DNA of 64,000 bases from Cohnella herbarum (GTDB lineage: Bacteria; Bacillota; Bacilli; Paenibacillales; Paenibacillaceae): assembly GCF_012849095.1 (NCBI RefSeq), contig NZ_CP051680.1:6134001-6198000 (forward strand), read 5' to 3'. The notes below the pieces were generated by a model. That model searched no databases. It worked only from the letters and a program-made list of their open reading frames with translations, and was not told the DNA's origin. Of the stretch, positions 9,228-18,497 are shown one piece after another (position 1 is the first letter of the stretch; each line of letters starts with the position of its first letter). Position numbers and translations under genes: made by a program.

Positions 9228-10133
9228 TTGAAACCATACAAAATGAGAAATAACGAAGTCATCCACTATCATTTCATGTTATTGCCGACGATTGCCCTTC
9301 TTGCCGTATTCAGCATCTATCCGACTCTCGGTTCCGTGATGGCGTTCAAATATTTCGACCCGGTTGCGGGAATATGGGGATCGCCTTGGGCAGGACTCGA
9401 TCATTTCAAAATGCTGTTCCAAATTCCCGAGTTCAAGCAAATTACGATCAACACGATTACGATTTCCCTAATCAAAATCATATTAAACGTTTCGTGCGCG
9501 TTAGCGTTTGCGCTGCTGCTCAACGAAATCAGAAAAAAATGGTTCAAGAAGTCCGTCCAGACGATCGTCTATCTTCCATTCTTCCTATCATGGGTCATTA
9601 TGGCGGGTATTTTCAAAGATTTCTTTTCCGTGGACGGATTAATCAACGGCGCGCTGCAAAGGTTGACCGGCGGCGAACCGGTTATGTTCTTTACTAGCCA
9701 ATTCTGGTTCATGATCATTATTTATTTGACGGACGTATGGAAAGGGTTCGGATTTAACGCCATCGTATTTCTTGCCGCTTTGACTAGCATTAACCCGAAC
9801 CTATACGAAGCCGCGGAAGTGGACGGAGCTTCGAGATGGAACAAGTTAATTCACATCACGTTGCCGAGCATTAAGCCGACGATCGTATTGATCTTGATTT
9901 TGAGCCTTCAAGGGATATTAAGCGGAGGATTCGATCAGATCTTCAACCTCTACAATCCTTTGGTGTATCCTGTTGCCGATATTTACGACACTTACATTTA
10001 CAGGATGGGATTTCAGAATAACCAATATGAATTCGCTACCGCGGTAGGTCTGTTCCGTTCGGCGGTTGCCTTCCTTTTCATCTGGGTATCGCACTGGCTG
10101 GCGGAGAAATACGGCGACTATAGGTTGTTCTAG
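9228..10133 (+). CDS. ABC sugar importer permease, LplB type (locus A)
   Basis: 301 residues with about six membrane helices and the cytoplasmic EAA loop (LYEAAEVDGASRWNKLIHITLP) that docks on the ATPase. The start is TTG 9228, supported by GAGGTG 6 nt upstream; the ATG codons nearby are out of frame or have no ribosome site. It forms the heterodimeric pore with the next gene. No ATPase gene is adjacent. Confidence 0.93.
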   Translation: MKPYKMRNNEVIHYHFMLLPTIALLAVFSIYPTLGSVMAFKYFDPVAGIWGSPWAGLDHFKMLFQIPEFKQITINTITISLIKIILNVSCALAFALLLNEIRKKWFKKSVQTIVYLPFFLSWVIMAGIFKDFFSVDGLINGALQRLTGGEPVMFFTSQFWFMIIIYLTDVWKGFGFNAIVFLAALTSINPNLYEAAEVDGASRWNKLIHITLPSIKPTIVLILILSLQGILSGGFDQIFNLYNPLVYPVADIYDTYIYRMGFQNNQYEFATAVGLFRSAVAFLFIWVSHWLAEKYGDYRLF

Positions 10134-10150
10134 ACAACGGGGTGAATGAG

Positions 10151-11035
10151 ATGAAAATTAGAGCGACTAGGCAGGACTTCGCGATAGACGCAGTGATCTA
10201 TACCGTATTGGCTCTGTTGGCTATTATTACGATGATTCCGCTACTTAATATAATGGCCGTCTCCTTAAGCGATAGCGCCAAGGCGACGGCAGGTCTCGTG
10301 ACGATCTATCCGCTCGGGCTAAGCTTCAAGACTTACGAGACGATCTTCAAGGACCAGGCCATTCTAACGGCTGCCGGAGTTTCGTTGCAGCGGGTTTTCT
10401 GGGCGTTGCTGATCAACATGGCGATCGTTATTCTTGCCTCGTATCCGTTATCCAAAACCAACAAAGCGTTTCGTTCCCGGGGCGTGTATATGTGGATCGT
10501 AATCGGGACGATGCTGTTCTCGCCGGCCATTATTCCTCTGTTCTTCACCGTTAGGGACCTGGATATGCTAGGAACGGTGTGGGCGCTCGTCATTCCCGGG
10601 GCCGTCGGACAATTCTACATTATTCTGATGCTCAATTATTTCAGATCGATACCCGCGGAGCTGGAGGAGTCCGCTAGCATCGACGGAGCCAGTCCATGGC
10701 GAAGGTTATTTCAAATTTACGTACCGCTCTCCAAACCGATTATTGCCACGATAGCGTTATTCGTCGTCGTCGGTCACTGGAACGCGTATTATGACGGACT
10801 GATCTTCGCTATCCGCACGGAAGATTATCCGCTCCAAACTTATATCCAGCAGCTTGTCGTCAATTACGATACGACGATCCGCGACCTTGAACAGGTGAAG
10901 AGCTTGCTGGCCGTATCCAACAGAAGCTTAACGGCGGCTAAGCTGGTCGTCACGATGATTCCGATCTTGGTCATCTACCCTTTTATGCAGAAATATTTCA
11001 TCAGCGGAATTATGCTTGGTTCCGTTAAAGAATAG
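10151..11035 (+). CDS. ABC sugar importer permease, YtcP type (locus A)
   Basis: 294 residues from ATG 10151 (GGGGTGA 6 nt upstream; GTG 10142 is within that ribosome site). Six predicted membrane helices, the EAA loop (LEESASIDGASPWRRLFQIYVP) and the typical C-terminal end (QKYFISGIMLGSVKE). It is the second half of the permease pair and lies 17 bp behind its partner, clearly in the same operon. Confidence 0.93.
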   Translation: MKIRATRQDFAIDAVIYTVLALLAIITMIPLLNIMAVSLSDSAKATAGLVTIYPLGLSFKTYETIFKDQAILTAAGVSLQRVFWALLINMAIVILASYPLSKTNKAFRSRGVYMWIVIGTMLFSPAIIPLFFTVRDLDMLGTVWALVIPGAVGQFYIILMLNYFRSIPAELEESASIDGASPWRRLFQIYVPLSKPIIATIALFVVVGHWNAYYDGLIFAIRTEDYPLQTYIQQLVVNYDTTIRDLEQVKSLLAVSNRSLTAAKLVVTMIPILVIYPFMQKYFISGIMLGSVKE

Positions 11036-11060
11036 AACATCAGAACGGGAGTGTTTCAGA

Positions 11061-12002
11061 ATGGCAAAAGTGCTAACGGAAGAACAAGTGCGGCATTTCA
11101 AGGAAAAGGGTTGGGTAAAGGTAGAGCAAGCTTATCCGAGGGAAGAGGCGCTGAAGGTTCAAGAGTTCCTGTGGAGCGAATTGGCCAAGCGAGGCGTTCA
11201 TAAAGACGATCCGAGCAGTTGGACGGAGCCGGTCGTTCGGCTCGGGGACTACGTCGATCCGGTTACGGACGGGCTGAATTCCGATCGGCTCACGGGGGCG
11301 ATCGAGGATTTGCTCGGCGATGGCCGGTGGCAGCTCGGGCACCAGCGCGAGAACGCCATGTGGGGCGGCTTCATCATTAATTTCGGGCCGGAGGTTCCGG
11401 GCGGCTGGCATTACGACGGAAGCCATTTCCGGCATTATCTGGATAGCTGGGAGCAAGGGCTGCTGCTCGTGTGCCTGTTCTCCGAGGTCCGCCCGGGCGG
11501 ATCGGGAACGCTTGTCGCCGAAGGCTCCCACCGCATCGTCGCCAAGATGCTGGAGAAGCATCCGGAAGGCATCGGACTTGGCGAAGCGATTCGCGAATGT
11601 AACCAGCATCCATGGCTTGCGGAGCTCGTTAGCCGGAACAAACCCTCGTCTAACGATATTTATAGCGACGCGCCTTCGGATGACCGGACCGCGAAGAAGC
11701 AGCATCTCGCTAAATTCATGAATACGACGTACGAAGATCCGGACGGTTACTCGCTGCGAGTCGTGGAAACGACAGGGGGACCCGGAGATTTGGTGCTGTG
11801 CCATCCTTTCCTGTACCACGCACCTTCCGATAATGAGCTTGGAGTTCCGCGGTTCATGTGCAATCGGGTAGCGCCTACGCGGGAGAGGATGAACTTCAAT
11901 CGCGATAATCCCGAAGACTACTCTGTCGTGGAACAGATGATTCGCGAGTCGCTGGGACTGAAGGACGGCGAGAAGTGCGATTGGGCGAGGAAAGAAGCTT
12001 AA
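11061..12002 (+). CDS. PhyH (phytanoyl-CoA dioxygenase)-family Fe(II)/2-oxoglutarate oxygenase
   Basis: 313 residues from ATG 11061, preceded by ACGGGAGTG. The metal-binding facial triad of the family is visible: H117 and D119 in GWHYDGSH, and H253 in CHPFLYHAPSD. An Arg further on (PRFMCNRVAP) could bind 2-oxoglutarate. Such enzymes hydroxylate small molecules in the cytosol. PhyH proteins occur in sugar loci of soil bacteria, where their substrates are mostly unknown. It is 25 bp behind the permease, so it is probably the last gene of the locus A operon. A hairpin follows at 12057. Confidence 0.85.
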   Translation: MAKVLTEEQVRHFKEKGWVKVEQAYPREEALKVQEFLWSELAKRGVHKDDPSSWTEPVVRLGDYVDPVTDGLNSDRLTGAIEDLLGDGRWQLGHQRENAMWGGFIINFGPEVPGGWHYDGSHFRHYLDSWEQGLLLVCLFSEVRPGGSGTLVAEGSHRIVAKMLEKHPEGIGLGEAIRECNQHPWLAELVSRNKPSSNDIYSDAPSDDRTAKKQHLAKFMNTTYEDPDGYSLRVVETTGGPGDLVLCHPFLYHAPSDNELGVPRFMCNRVAPTRERMNFNRDNPEDYSVVEQMIRESLGLKDGEKCDWARKEA

Positions 12003-12020
12003 GATTAGGCGAAACATTTT

Positions 12021-12073
12021 ACCTAAAATCGAAATTTTGTTGGATTCATTCCTTCGACACGTCTAGCTATAAT
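12021..12073 (+). promoter_or_regulatory. Locus B promoter 1 with upstream motif shared with promoter 2
   Basis: ACCTAAAATCGAAATTT (12021-12037) lies exactly 30 nt before TATAAT (12068-12073). No good -35 is present at the 17-nt position (TTCATT), which suggests activator dependence. The same motif and the same 30-nt spacing occur before the permease gene at 16562. The activator is probably the response regulator encoded at 20184. Confidence 0.6.
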
Positions 12074-12081
12074 AGACGTGT
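12057..12081 (+). terminator. Hairpin overlapping the -10 box; terminator or operator
   Basis: ACACGTCTA (12057-12065) and TAGACGTGT (12073-12081) form a perfect 9-bp stem with a 7-nt loop, followed by TTCTTCCTTTTT. It could terminate the locus A transcript. Because the -10 box of the locus B promoter lies across it, it could also be an operator. The two roles cannot be separated by reading. Confidence 0.4.
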
Positions 12082-12170
12082 TTCTTCCTTTTTATGGGGA
12101 GGTTTACTATGCCGGCTCAAGAAAGGAGTATCTTTTTGTCAAATCATACGATGAAGGGATGGTATCCGTG

Positions 12171-15100
12171 ATGAAAAGAACGTTATCCGTTTTGCTGGTC
12201 TTTGCTTTTGCAGTCTCCTTTTTTTCGATTTCCGGTTCTCCCCGGGCCTATGCGGCCGATGCGACCGTTACGGTCGACGGCAACGTAGAGTATCAGACGA
12301 TCGACGGCTTCGGGGGGCAGTGGTTGCCGTGGACAGCCGACGATATTCCGCCAGTGAACCATGTGCATCGGGAATATTTGGGCAGCGCCGTCACCGCCGA
12401 GACGGGGATGAAGTTTTTCCGCACGAACATTAGAACGCCGTCGGACTCGGTCAATACGCCGAGAGACTACGCATGGTACGTTAACGCCTTCCAGCAGCCG
12501 GAGTTCGACCATTTATGGTCGTTCCTTCAGGATTTGCAGCGGCATAACGCGGAGCCTATCTTTTCAAGGTTTTCCGCGCCGCGAAGAATGTTGGACAGCT
12601 ACAAGGGTTTTCTTGAAACGGATGACAACTACAATGAAGTCGCAGACTTTTACGCGGCGCTCTGCTATGTCGCCATTCAGATCAAAGGGGTCGACGTCAG
12701 CAAAATCATTTTCTTTAACGAACCCGACGGAAACTGGGACACCTATATGACGCCCGCGCAGTATGTGAGATTGGTTAAGACGGCCGGCCAGAAGCTGGAT
12801 TCCGTAGGCTTAAGCGGAATCAAGATCATAGGTCCCGGCACGTATAACTCCGTAGGCTTGAACAGTTATGTGGACGCATTGACGAACGATGCTGCCGCGA
12901 TGACTTACATGGCGGCGTTCGATACCCACGGCTGGGACAATCGGACAGCCAATCCGCCACTCGATCCTCATCAGATGATTCCCTATCTGGAGACTGCCGC
13001 CCAGACGGCGAGCAACAAAGGGTACGGACATATTCCTTTCTACGTGACGGAGATGGGGACATCGGTATTTGGAGGAGACAATACTTGGGTAGAGCCCGGG
13101 GTTGCGGGATCTAACGACAGCTACGATTACGGGTTCTATACGGCGCTGGCCACGCATGAGTGGCTGACGGCGAATGCGCCTTTGCAGTCCATGTTCATAT
13201 GGGACTCCTACTCCTATATCAGCGGAGGCACGCTGATGGGGAAAACCTCGAACTTCGGCACGAGGAAGAGCCCGACCGAAAATTACGAAGCAAGGCCGAC
13301 ATATAATACGATGTACAATTTCTATAAATACATCAAACCGGGTTCGATTAGGATAAGCGCCGGCAGCAATCATAACGATATTATTGGTAGCGCTTACAAG
13401 AATGGCGGGAAATCGACCGTCGTTCTGCTGAACAAGAGCGACACCGCGGACAGAACCGTTACCGTTCAGCTCTCGAATTTAAGCTCTTCCGGCATGGCTG
13501 TTATTTCCACCTCCAAAAACGCGCTGAATAAGGATCTGGGAGACCAGCCGGTCGTCAACGGCAAAATCACGGTTAAAGTTCCCGCGCGAGGGATCGTGAC
13601 TCTGACCGACATGGGGCAAGTTACCGTAAGGAAGGTCGGCGATTCTACCTATAAGGATTATTACTGGGCTACTCCAGGGCAGTCGATTCAGCTTGCGGCC
13701 AATGTGGCCGGAGCCGCCGACAGCGTCACATGGAGCGTATATGGAGGAAGCGCCAACGGAACCGTATCTCCGACAGGGCTTTATACCACGCCTCCATACG
13801 ATGTCAGCGATATCGTTGCGGTGAAGGCGGTCAGCACAGCCGATCCGACCCACGTAGGCTATGCTTATATTAAAGCTAACAGCGTGAATATTCTCTCCAG
13901 AGGAAAACCTTATTTCGTAGATTCCTATTTAAATGTCCCTAATTCCGATCCTAGCCATGCGCTGGACGGAAATTCGAGCACGAAGTGGAATTCAAAGCCG
14001 GGGCCGGAGCATTGGATGCAGGTTGATTTAGGCGGCTATTACGATCTTACCGGGTACAGGATCAAGCATGCCGGGGCGGGGAAGGAAGGCTGGCCTAACA
14101 AAGATACGCAGACCTCCGATTACAACACCCGAGACTGGCATATTAAGACGAGCTCTGACGGCGTGAATTGGAACTACGCGGAATATGTCTGGAACAACAC
14201 CGCCAATATATCGGACCGTACGATACAAGGCATGGCGGGAACCGAGAACGTCCGGTATGTTTCCATGTATATCACGAAGTCTACCAGCGTGCTGGGAGAC
14301 GATATGGCCAGAATCTATGAATTCGAGGTTTACGGCAAACCGGCCGACAAAATTTCGTTGATAGACGAGATGGTCGATTTCAGCAAGGTCTATTCCCGCA
14401 CGAGCGGCTGGGAGTTCGATAACACCCACTCCGAATTCATGGAGGGCGATACGTCCAGGGTAGGAAGGATCGGCGACGACAGTCTGAACATCGTCTACAA
14501 GCTGAACGACGTTTACGACTTTTCGGTCAAGATCAATAGCTTCGGTTCGGATCTCGCGGGCAAGGTGAAGTTTTACGCCTCCCAGGACAATCGCGCCTAC
14601 TCGGAAGTAGCGGCCGCGCACGATGCGCTTGTCGGAACGGGCGGGGGTTGGTACAGAACTTATTTTAAGCCATCGGCTGCCGTTCCTTCGGGGACAAAGT
14701 ATTTGAAGATCGAGCTGCGGAACGATCCGCTGATCTTCACGCCGCAGATCGGCCGCGTGCAGCTATTCGGCGATTTGCCTGACGCAGGAGGGCGAATGAT
14801 CGACGAACTGACTGACTTCGCGAAGGTGCATTCGTACAGCGCCAGCGACTTGGCGATCTCCCTGAATCCGTCCGAAAACATAGGCGGAGATATCGGCCGA
14901 GTGTATCGAAACAAACAGATCCTTGCCAATCTCGTTTACGAGGTGCCTGCCGATCTGGATAGTTTTGCCGTAGACACTTACGCCTTGGGCGGCGAAACGG
15001 TGGAGGATTTCAAATTCTATACTTCGCCGAACAATTCTTCGTATACGTTGTACAACAGCAACCTTTTGGAAAAAGTCTTGCAGCCGGGGAACTGGGACAG

Positions 15101-16364
15101 GGTTCTCTATAGGGCTACTGCGCTTCCGGCAGGTACGAGGTATTTGAAGATCGAATTCGCAGCTTCGTCCACGAACGCTTGGAATCCGCAGATCGGTCGG
15201 GTAACGCTCGATTACGGCGGGGGACCGGTGCCGTTGTCCGATTTCGCGGATTACTCTAGACTGGAAAGAGTGATGGCCAAAGCGCGAAGCGGACAAAACA
15301 TCACGATAGGCTTTATCGGCGGTTCGATCACTCAGGGCTTTAACTCCAGCAATTGGGGTTCGACGAGCTGGACGGCCAAGGTTAAGCAATGGTGGGAGAG
15401 CAAATACCCCGGCAAAATCAACTATGTCAATGCGGGAATCGGCGGGACCCCTTCCGTGCTTGGAGCGCACAGAGCCTATATGAATTTGCTGCAAAGCAAT
15501 CCGGACTTCGTCGTGGTCGAATTCGCGGTCAACGACGGCGCGGATAGCTTGTATACGCGGGCCTATGAGGGTCTTGTCCGCCAAATCCTGAAGTCGCCTA
15601 ACAGTCCGGCCGTGATGAGCTTGTACATCAGCGATCAGGCCGGAGCGAACAGGCAGGAGGCGCATATCCCCGTAGCCGATTATTACGGTCTGCCGCAGAT
15701 TCACTACAAGGACCGCATTCAGAATTTAATCGCCAACAGGACGAACACTTGGCTGGATTTCTACGGAACGACCTATGTCCCGCAATACAAAACCGGGCCG
15801 TACCCATCCGGAGACGGGACGCACCCGAATGATACGGCTCAGGCCAAAGCAGGCCTCTATATCATCGAGAAGCTGGAGAACGTATACAACACGCTGAAGC
15901 CCGACGTGCAAATTCCGGGCGTGCCCGCGATCCCTTCGGCCATGACCGACGATACGTACGAATTCGCCGCCTTGTATCACCGCGGGAATCTGACGCCGTC
16001 GCCGGAAACGGCGGGCAGTTGGACGCAGGGAGCTCACAACGTAGGCACGGGTTACGGATGGCAGTCGAGCACGGTCGGCAACGAGCTGGTGTTTGACGTA
16101 AGCGGCTCTACGATCGCCTTTGGGTTCTACACCCGTAACGGGCCGGACGCCGGAATGGTCGAAGCGTGGGTCGACGACGGCCCCCGCACGGTATTCGATT
16201 CGTACACCCCCGAGCCTTGGGAGACGATAAAATACGCCGTCGTGCAGTCCGGCCTTACGAAAGGGCCTCACAAGCTGCACATCAAAATCAAGCAGGAAAC
16301 TAACCCGAACAGCTCCGGACATCTGTTCGAGGTGGTGAACGTGCTGCCCGCCGGTATGCAGTAA
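12171..16364 (+). CDS. Secreted multi-domain enzyme: GH30-like glycosidase plus SGNH esterase
   Basis: 1397 residues from ATG 12171, where the signal peptide (about 1-31, ending YAADA) begins well. Residues about 35-400 form a clan GH-A barrel opening with YQTIDGFGG as in GH30; probable catalytic pair Glu184 (FFNEPDG) and Glu294 (YVTEMGTS). A beta-type accessory domain and an Ig-like segment follow. Next is an F5/8C (CBM32-like) domain (about 572-722, NSSTKWNSKPGPEHWMQVDLG), then two copies of an unnamed beta-domain starting LIDEMVDFSKV (729) and MIDELTDFAKV (875). An SGNH/GDSL hydrolase runs from about 1027 to 1260, with Ser1052 (GGSIT), Gly and Asn blocks (GIGGT, FAVND), Asp1215 and His1218 (DGTHPND). 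A final jelly-roll-like region of about 120 residues closes the protein. It probably removes acyl groups and cuts a decorated plant polysaccharide outside the cell. The exact GH family is uncertain. Confidence 0.88.
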   Translation: MKRTLSVLLVFAFAVSFFSISGSPRAYAADATVTVDGNVEYQTIDGFGGQWLPWTADDIPPVNHVHREYLGSAVTAETGMKFFRTNIRTPSDSVNTPRDYAWYVNAFQQPEFDHLWSFLQDLQRHNAEPIFSRFSAPRRMLDSYKGFLETDDNYNEVADFYAALCYVAIQIKGVDVSKIIFFNEPDGNWDTYMTPAQYVRLVKTAGQKLDSVGLSGIKIIGPGTYNSVGLNSYVDALTNDAAAMTYMAAFDTHGWDNRTANPPLDPHQMIPYLETAAQTASNKGYGHIPFYVTEMGTSVFGGDNTWVEPGVAGSNDSYDYGFYTALATHEWLTANAPLQSMFIWDSYSYISGGTLMGKTSNFGTRKSPTENYEARPTYNTMYNFYKYIKPGSIRISAGSNHNDIIGSAYKNGGKSTVVLLNKSDTADRTVTVQLSNLSSSGMAVISTSKNALNKDLGDQPVVNGKITVKVPARGIVTLTDMGQVTVRKVGDSTYKDYYWATPGQSIQLAANVAGAADSVTWSVYGGSANGTVSPTGLYTTPPYDVSDIVAVKAVSTADPTHVGYAYIKANSVNILSRGKPYFVDSYLNVPNSDPSHALDGNSSTKWNSKPGPEHWMQVDLGGYYDLTGYRIKHAGAGKEGWPNKDTQTSDYNTRDWHIKTSSDGVNWNYAEYVWNNTANISDRTIQGMAGTENVRYVSMYITKSTSVLGDDMARIYEFEVYGKPADKISLIDEMVDFSKVYSRTSGWEFDNTHSEFMEGDTSRVGRIGDDSLNIVYKLNDVYDFSVKINSFGSDLAGKVKFYASQDNRAYSEVAAAHDALVGTGGGWYRTYFKPSAAVPSGTKYLKIELRNDPLIFTPQIGRVQLFGDLPDAGGRMIDELTDFAKVHSYSASDLAISLNPSENIGGDIGRVYRNKQILANLVYEVPADLDSFAVDTYALGGETVEDFKFYTSPNNSSYTLYNSNLLEKVLQPGNWDRVLYRATALPAGTRYLKIEFAASSTNAWNPQIGRVTLDYGGGPVPLSDFADYSRLERVMAKARSGQNITIGFIGGSITQGFNSSNWGSTSWTAKVKQWWESKYPGKINYVNAGIGGTPSVLGAHRAYMNLLQSNPDFVVVEFAVNDGADSLYTRAYEGLVRQILKSPNSPAVMSLYISDQAGANRQEAHIPVADYYGLPQIHYKDRIQNLIANRTNTWLDFYGTTYVPQYKTGPYPSGDGTHPNDTAQAKAGLYIIEKLENVYNTLKPDVQIPGVPAIPSAMTDDTYEFAALYHRGNLTPSPETAGSWTQGAHNVGTGYGWQSSTVGNELVFDVSGSTIAFGFYTRNGPDAGMVEAWVDDGPRTVFDSYTPEPWETIKYAVVQSGLTKGPHKLHIKIKQETNPNSSGHLFEVVNVLPAGMQ

Positions 16365-16379
16365 GCGAGAAAGAAAGGA

Positions 16380-16420
16380 ACAGCCTGCCGTCTCGAATAG
16401 AGACGGCAGGCTGTTTCTCT
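16380..16420 (+). terminator. Intrinsic terminator after the GH30-SGNH gene
   Basis: A perfect 15-bp stem ACAGCCTGCCGTCTC / GAGACGGCAGGCTGT with a 5-nt loop is followed by TTCTCTT. It separates the enzyme gene from the importer operon. Confidence 0.85.
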
Positions 16421-16459
16421 TAGGCGGCGATTTACATCCGAAGTAGGGAAAAGGATATT

Positions 16460-16512
16460 ACCTATTATCGAAATTTAGTGATATTAAATCGCGAAAGTCG
16501 GCTTGCTATACT
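16460..16512 (+). promoter_or_regulatory. Locus B promoter 2 with shared upstream motif
   Basis: ACCTATTATCGAAATTT (16460-16476) is followed after exactly 30 nt by TATACT (16507-16512) in the context GCTATACTAG, which closely repeats GCTATAATAG of promoter 1. Transcription would start about 40 nt before the permease ATG at 16562. Confidence 0.6.
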
Positions 16513-16561
16513 AGGTTCAAGTTCATTGCGTAGGATTTCAATTAAAGGGAAGGACAGAGTT

Positions 16562-17488
16562 ATGCTTAAATCCAATACCGGGTTTATCAAGGAATTCGGC
16601 AAAAACAAAGTTTTATTTTTGATGCTAATGCCGACGGTTCTCTATTTTATCGTTTTTGCTTATCTTCCTATGGCCGGCCTGATCGTGGCATTCAAGAGCT
16701 ACAACTATTCGCAGGGGATTTTCTTCAGTCCGTGGAGCGGGTTCGAGAACTTCGGTTATTTCTTTAAATCCGGCGTAGCCTTCCAAGTGACCCGGAACAC
16801 GATCGTTTTCAACCTTATTTTTATTGTGACCAGCGTAATTGCCAGCGTTGCCATTGCCGTGTTTCTCTCCGAAATGAGAAACAGATATTTTAAGAAAGTG
16901 TCCCAATCTTTTCTGATTTTCCCTTATTTTATTTCCTGGGTCGTCGTTGCCGCCTTTGTGTATAACGTCTTCAATTACGACTACGGCGTATTCAACGAAA
17001 TTTTGAGGTCGCTGGGGTTCGAGCCTATTAACATCTACAGCAAAACCTCGTACTGGTACGTCCTGCTGCCCCTGCTCCATATCTGGAAAAACGTCGGATA
17101 TTCCAGCGCGATTTACTTTGCTTCCATAGCCGGAATAAATACGGAGTACTATGAAGCCGCAAGGGTGGATGGCGCGAATACGTTTCAGCGGATACGGCAT
17201 ATTACTTTACCGTTTCTTAAGCCAACCGTTATCGTGTTAGTTCTGCTTTCGGTGGGACAGATTCTCAGAGGAAACATGGATATGTTCTACCAGCTGATCG
17301 GAAACAACGGGATGCTGTTCAACGGCACGGACGTCATCGATACCTATGTGTTCAGGTCGCTTACCGGGGGAGCCGATCTGGGGCTTACGTCGGCGGCTAC
17401 CTTTTATCAGTCGGTCATGTGCTTTGCGGTTATCTATGTCACCAACATGATCGTGAAGAGAGCGGACAAGGATTATGCGTTGTTTTAA
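16562..17488 (+). CDS. ABC sugar importer permease, LplB type (locus B)
   Basis: 308 residues from ATG 16562 (AAGGGAAGGA about 7 nt upstream; upstream in-frame codons precede the proposed transcription start). Six membrane helices and the EAA loop (YYEAARVDGANTFQRIRHITLP region). It is the first gene of the permease-permease-binding protein-regulator-kinase series of locus B. Confidence 0.93.
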   Translation: MLKSNTGFIKEFGKNKVLFLMLMPTVLYFIVFAYLPMAGLIVAFKSYNYSQGIFFSPWSGFENFGYFFKSGVAFQVTRNTIVFNLIFIVTSVIASVAIAVFLSEMRNRYFKKVSQSFLIFPYFISWVVVAAFVYNVFNYDYGVFNEILRSLGFEPINIYSKTSYWYVLLPLLHIWKNVGYSSAIYFASIAGINTEYYEAARVDGANTFQRIRHITLPFLKPTVIVLVLLSVGQILRGNMDMFYQLIGNNGMLFNGTDVIDTYVFRSLTGGADLGLTSAATFYQSVMCFAVIYVTNMIVKRADKDYALF

Positions 17489-17543
17489 CGATTCGGAAGG
17501 CGTTCTTGCTTAACCTATTCCATACAGAAGGATTGAAGGCTCC

Positions 17544-18443
17544 ATGAAACCAGCGGTCAAATCCGACGAATTGTTGTTTTCGATAGGCTCTTATTTTATC
17601 GTGTCCGTCTTTACGATTTTAAGCGTGATCCCTTTCCTCTTGGTGCTGTCCGGTTCCCTCACCGATGAAGGAGCGATCATCTCCAACGGCTACGGTTTCC
17701 TGCCGGTTCCGTTTAGCTTGGACGCGTACTCGTACATCCTAAGCGACTTTAGCCAAATTTTGCGCTCCTACGGAGTCAGCATCGTCGTCACTCTGACCGG
17801 AACGGCGGCCGGCCTGTATTTCTGTACGATGACGGCGTTCGTGCTATCCAGACAAGACTTCAGATATCGCAACCGGTTCTCCTTCTTCTTTTACTTCACG
17901 ACGCTTTTCAACGGAGGACTGGTGTCGACCTACATTTTGTTCGTCCAATATTTGAAGCTCAAGAACAATCTGCTTTCGTTGATTCTGCCCGGGCTGCTTC
18001 CCGTGTTTTACATTCTGATCATGCGCAGCTTCATTAGAAGCATGATCCCGGCTTCGCTGATCGAGGCCGCCAAAATAGACGGGGCAGGCGAATTCCGCAT
18101 TTTCATGGGAATCGTGCTTCCGCTTGTTAAGCCGGCGCTGGCCTGCATCGGTTTGTTCTATGCGATCGGCTACTGGAACGATTGGTATAACGCGATGCTG
18201 TACATCACGGATATTAAAAAGTATTCCTTGCAGTATTTGTTGACTTCGGTCATTAACAAAGCGGATTTCCTGACCAAGTCGAGCATGAGCTCCGCGACGG
18301 TCGCCGAAGCGCGCGAAAGCCTGCCGAGCGAAAGCCTGAAGCTGGCAATGACCATCGTTTCCATCGGTCCGATCGTATTTGTATATCCTTTCGTGCAAAA
18401 GTACTTCGTGACCGGACTGACGATAGGCGCTGTGAAAGGATAA
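17544..18443 (+). CDS. ABC sugar importer permease, YtcP type (locus B)
   Basis: 299 residues, ATG 17544 with AGAAGGATTG upstream. Six predicted membrane helices, EAA loop (IEAAKIDGAGEFRIFMGIVLP region) and the standard ending QKYFVTGLTIGAVKG. It pairs with the permease 55 bp upstream, and the binding-protein gene follows after 54 bp. Confidence 0.93.
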   Translation: MKPAVKSDELLFSIGSYFIVSVFTILSVIPFLLVLSGSLTDEGAIISNGYGFLPVPFSLDAYSYILSDFSQILRSYGVSIVVTLTGTAAGLYFCTMTAFVLSRQDFRYRNRFSFFFYFTTLFNGGLVSTYILFVQYLKLKNNLLSLILPGLLPVFYILIMRSFIRSMIPASLIEAAKIDGAGEFRIFMGIVLPLVKPALACIGLFYAIGYWNDWYNAMLYITDIKKYSLQYLLTSVINKADFLTKSSMSSATVAEARESLPSESLKLAMTIVSIGPIVFVYPFVQKYFVTGLTIGAVKG

Positions 18444-18497
18444 CGCCGATACCACTCGGTTTATCATATAATGGGTTTCAAGGGAGGATACACACAG

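Noticed and set aside
11073..12017. 314-codon open frame on the minus strand
   Set aside because: Antisense to the PhyH-type gene, whose catalytic triad is intact. The shadow product has no family features.
14763..15704. 313-codon open frame on the minus strand
   Set aside because: Antisense to the SGNH part of the large secreted enzyme, with no supporting start or domain.
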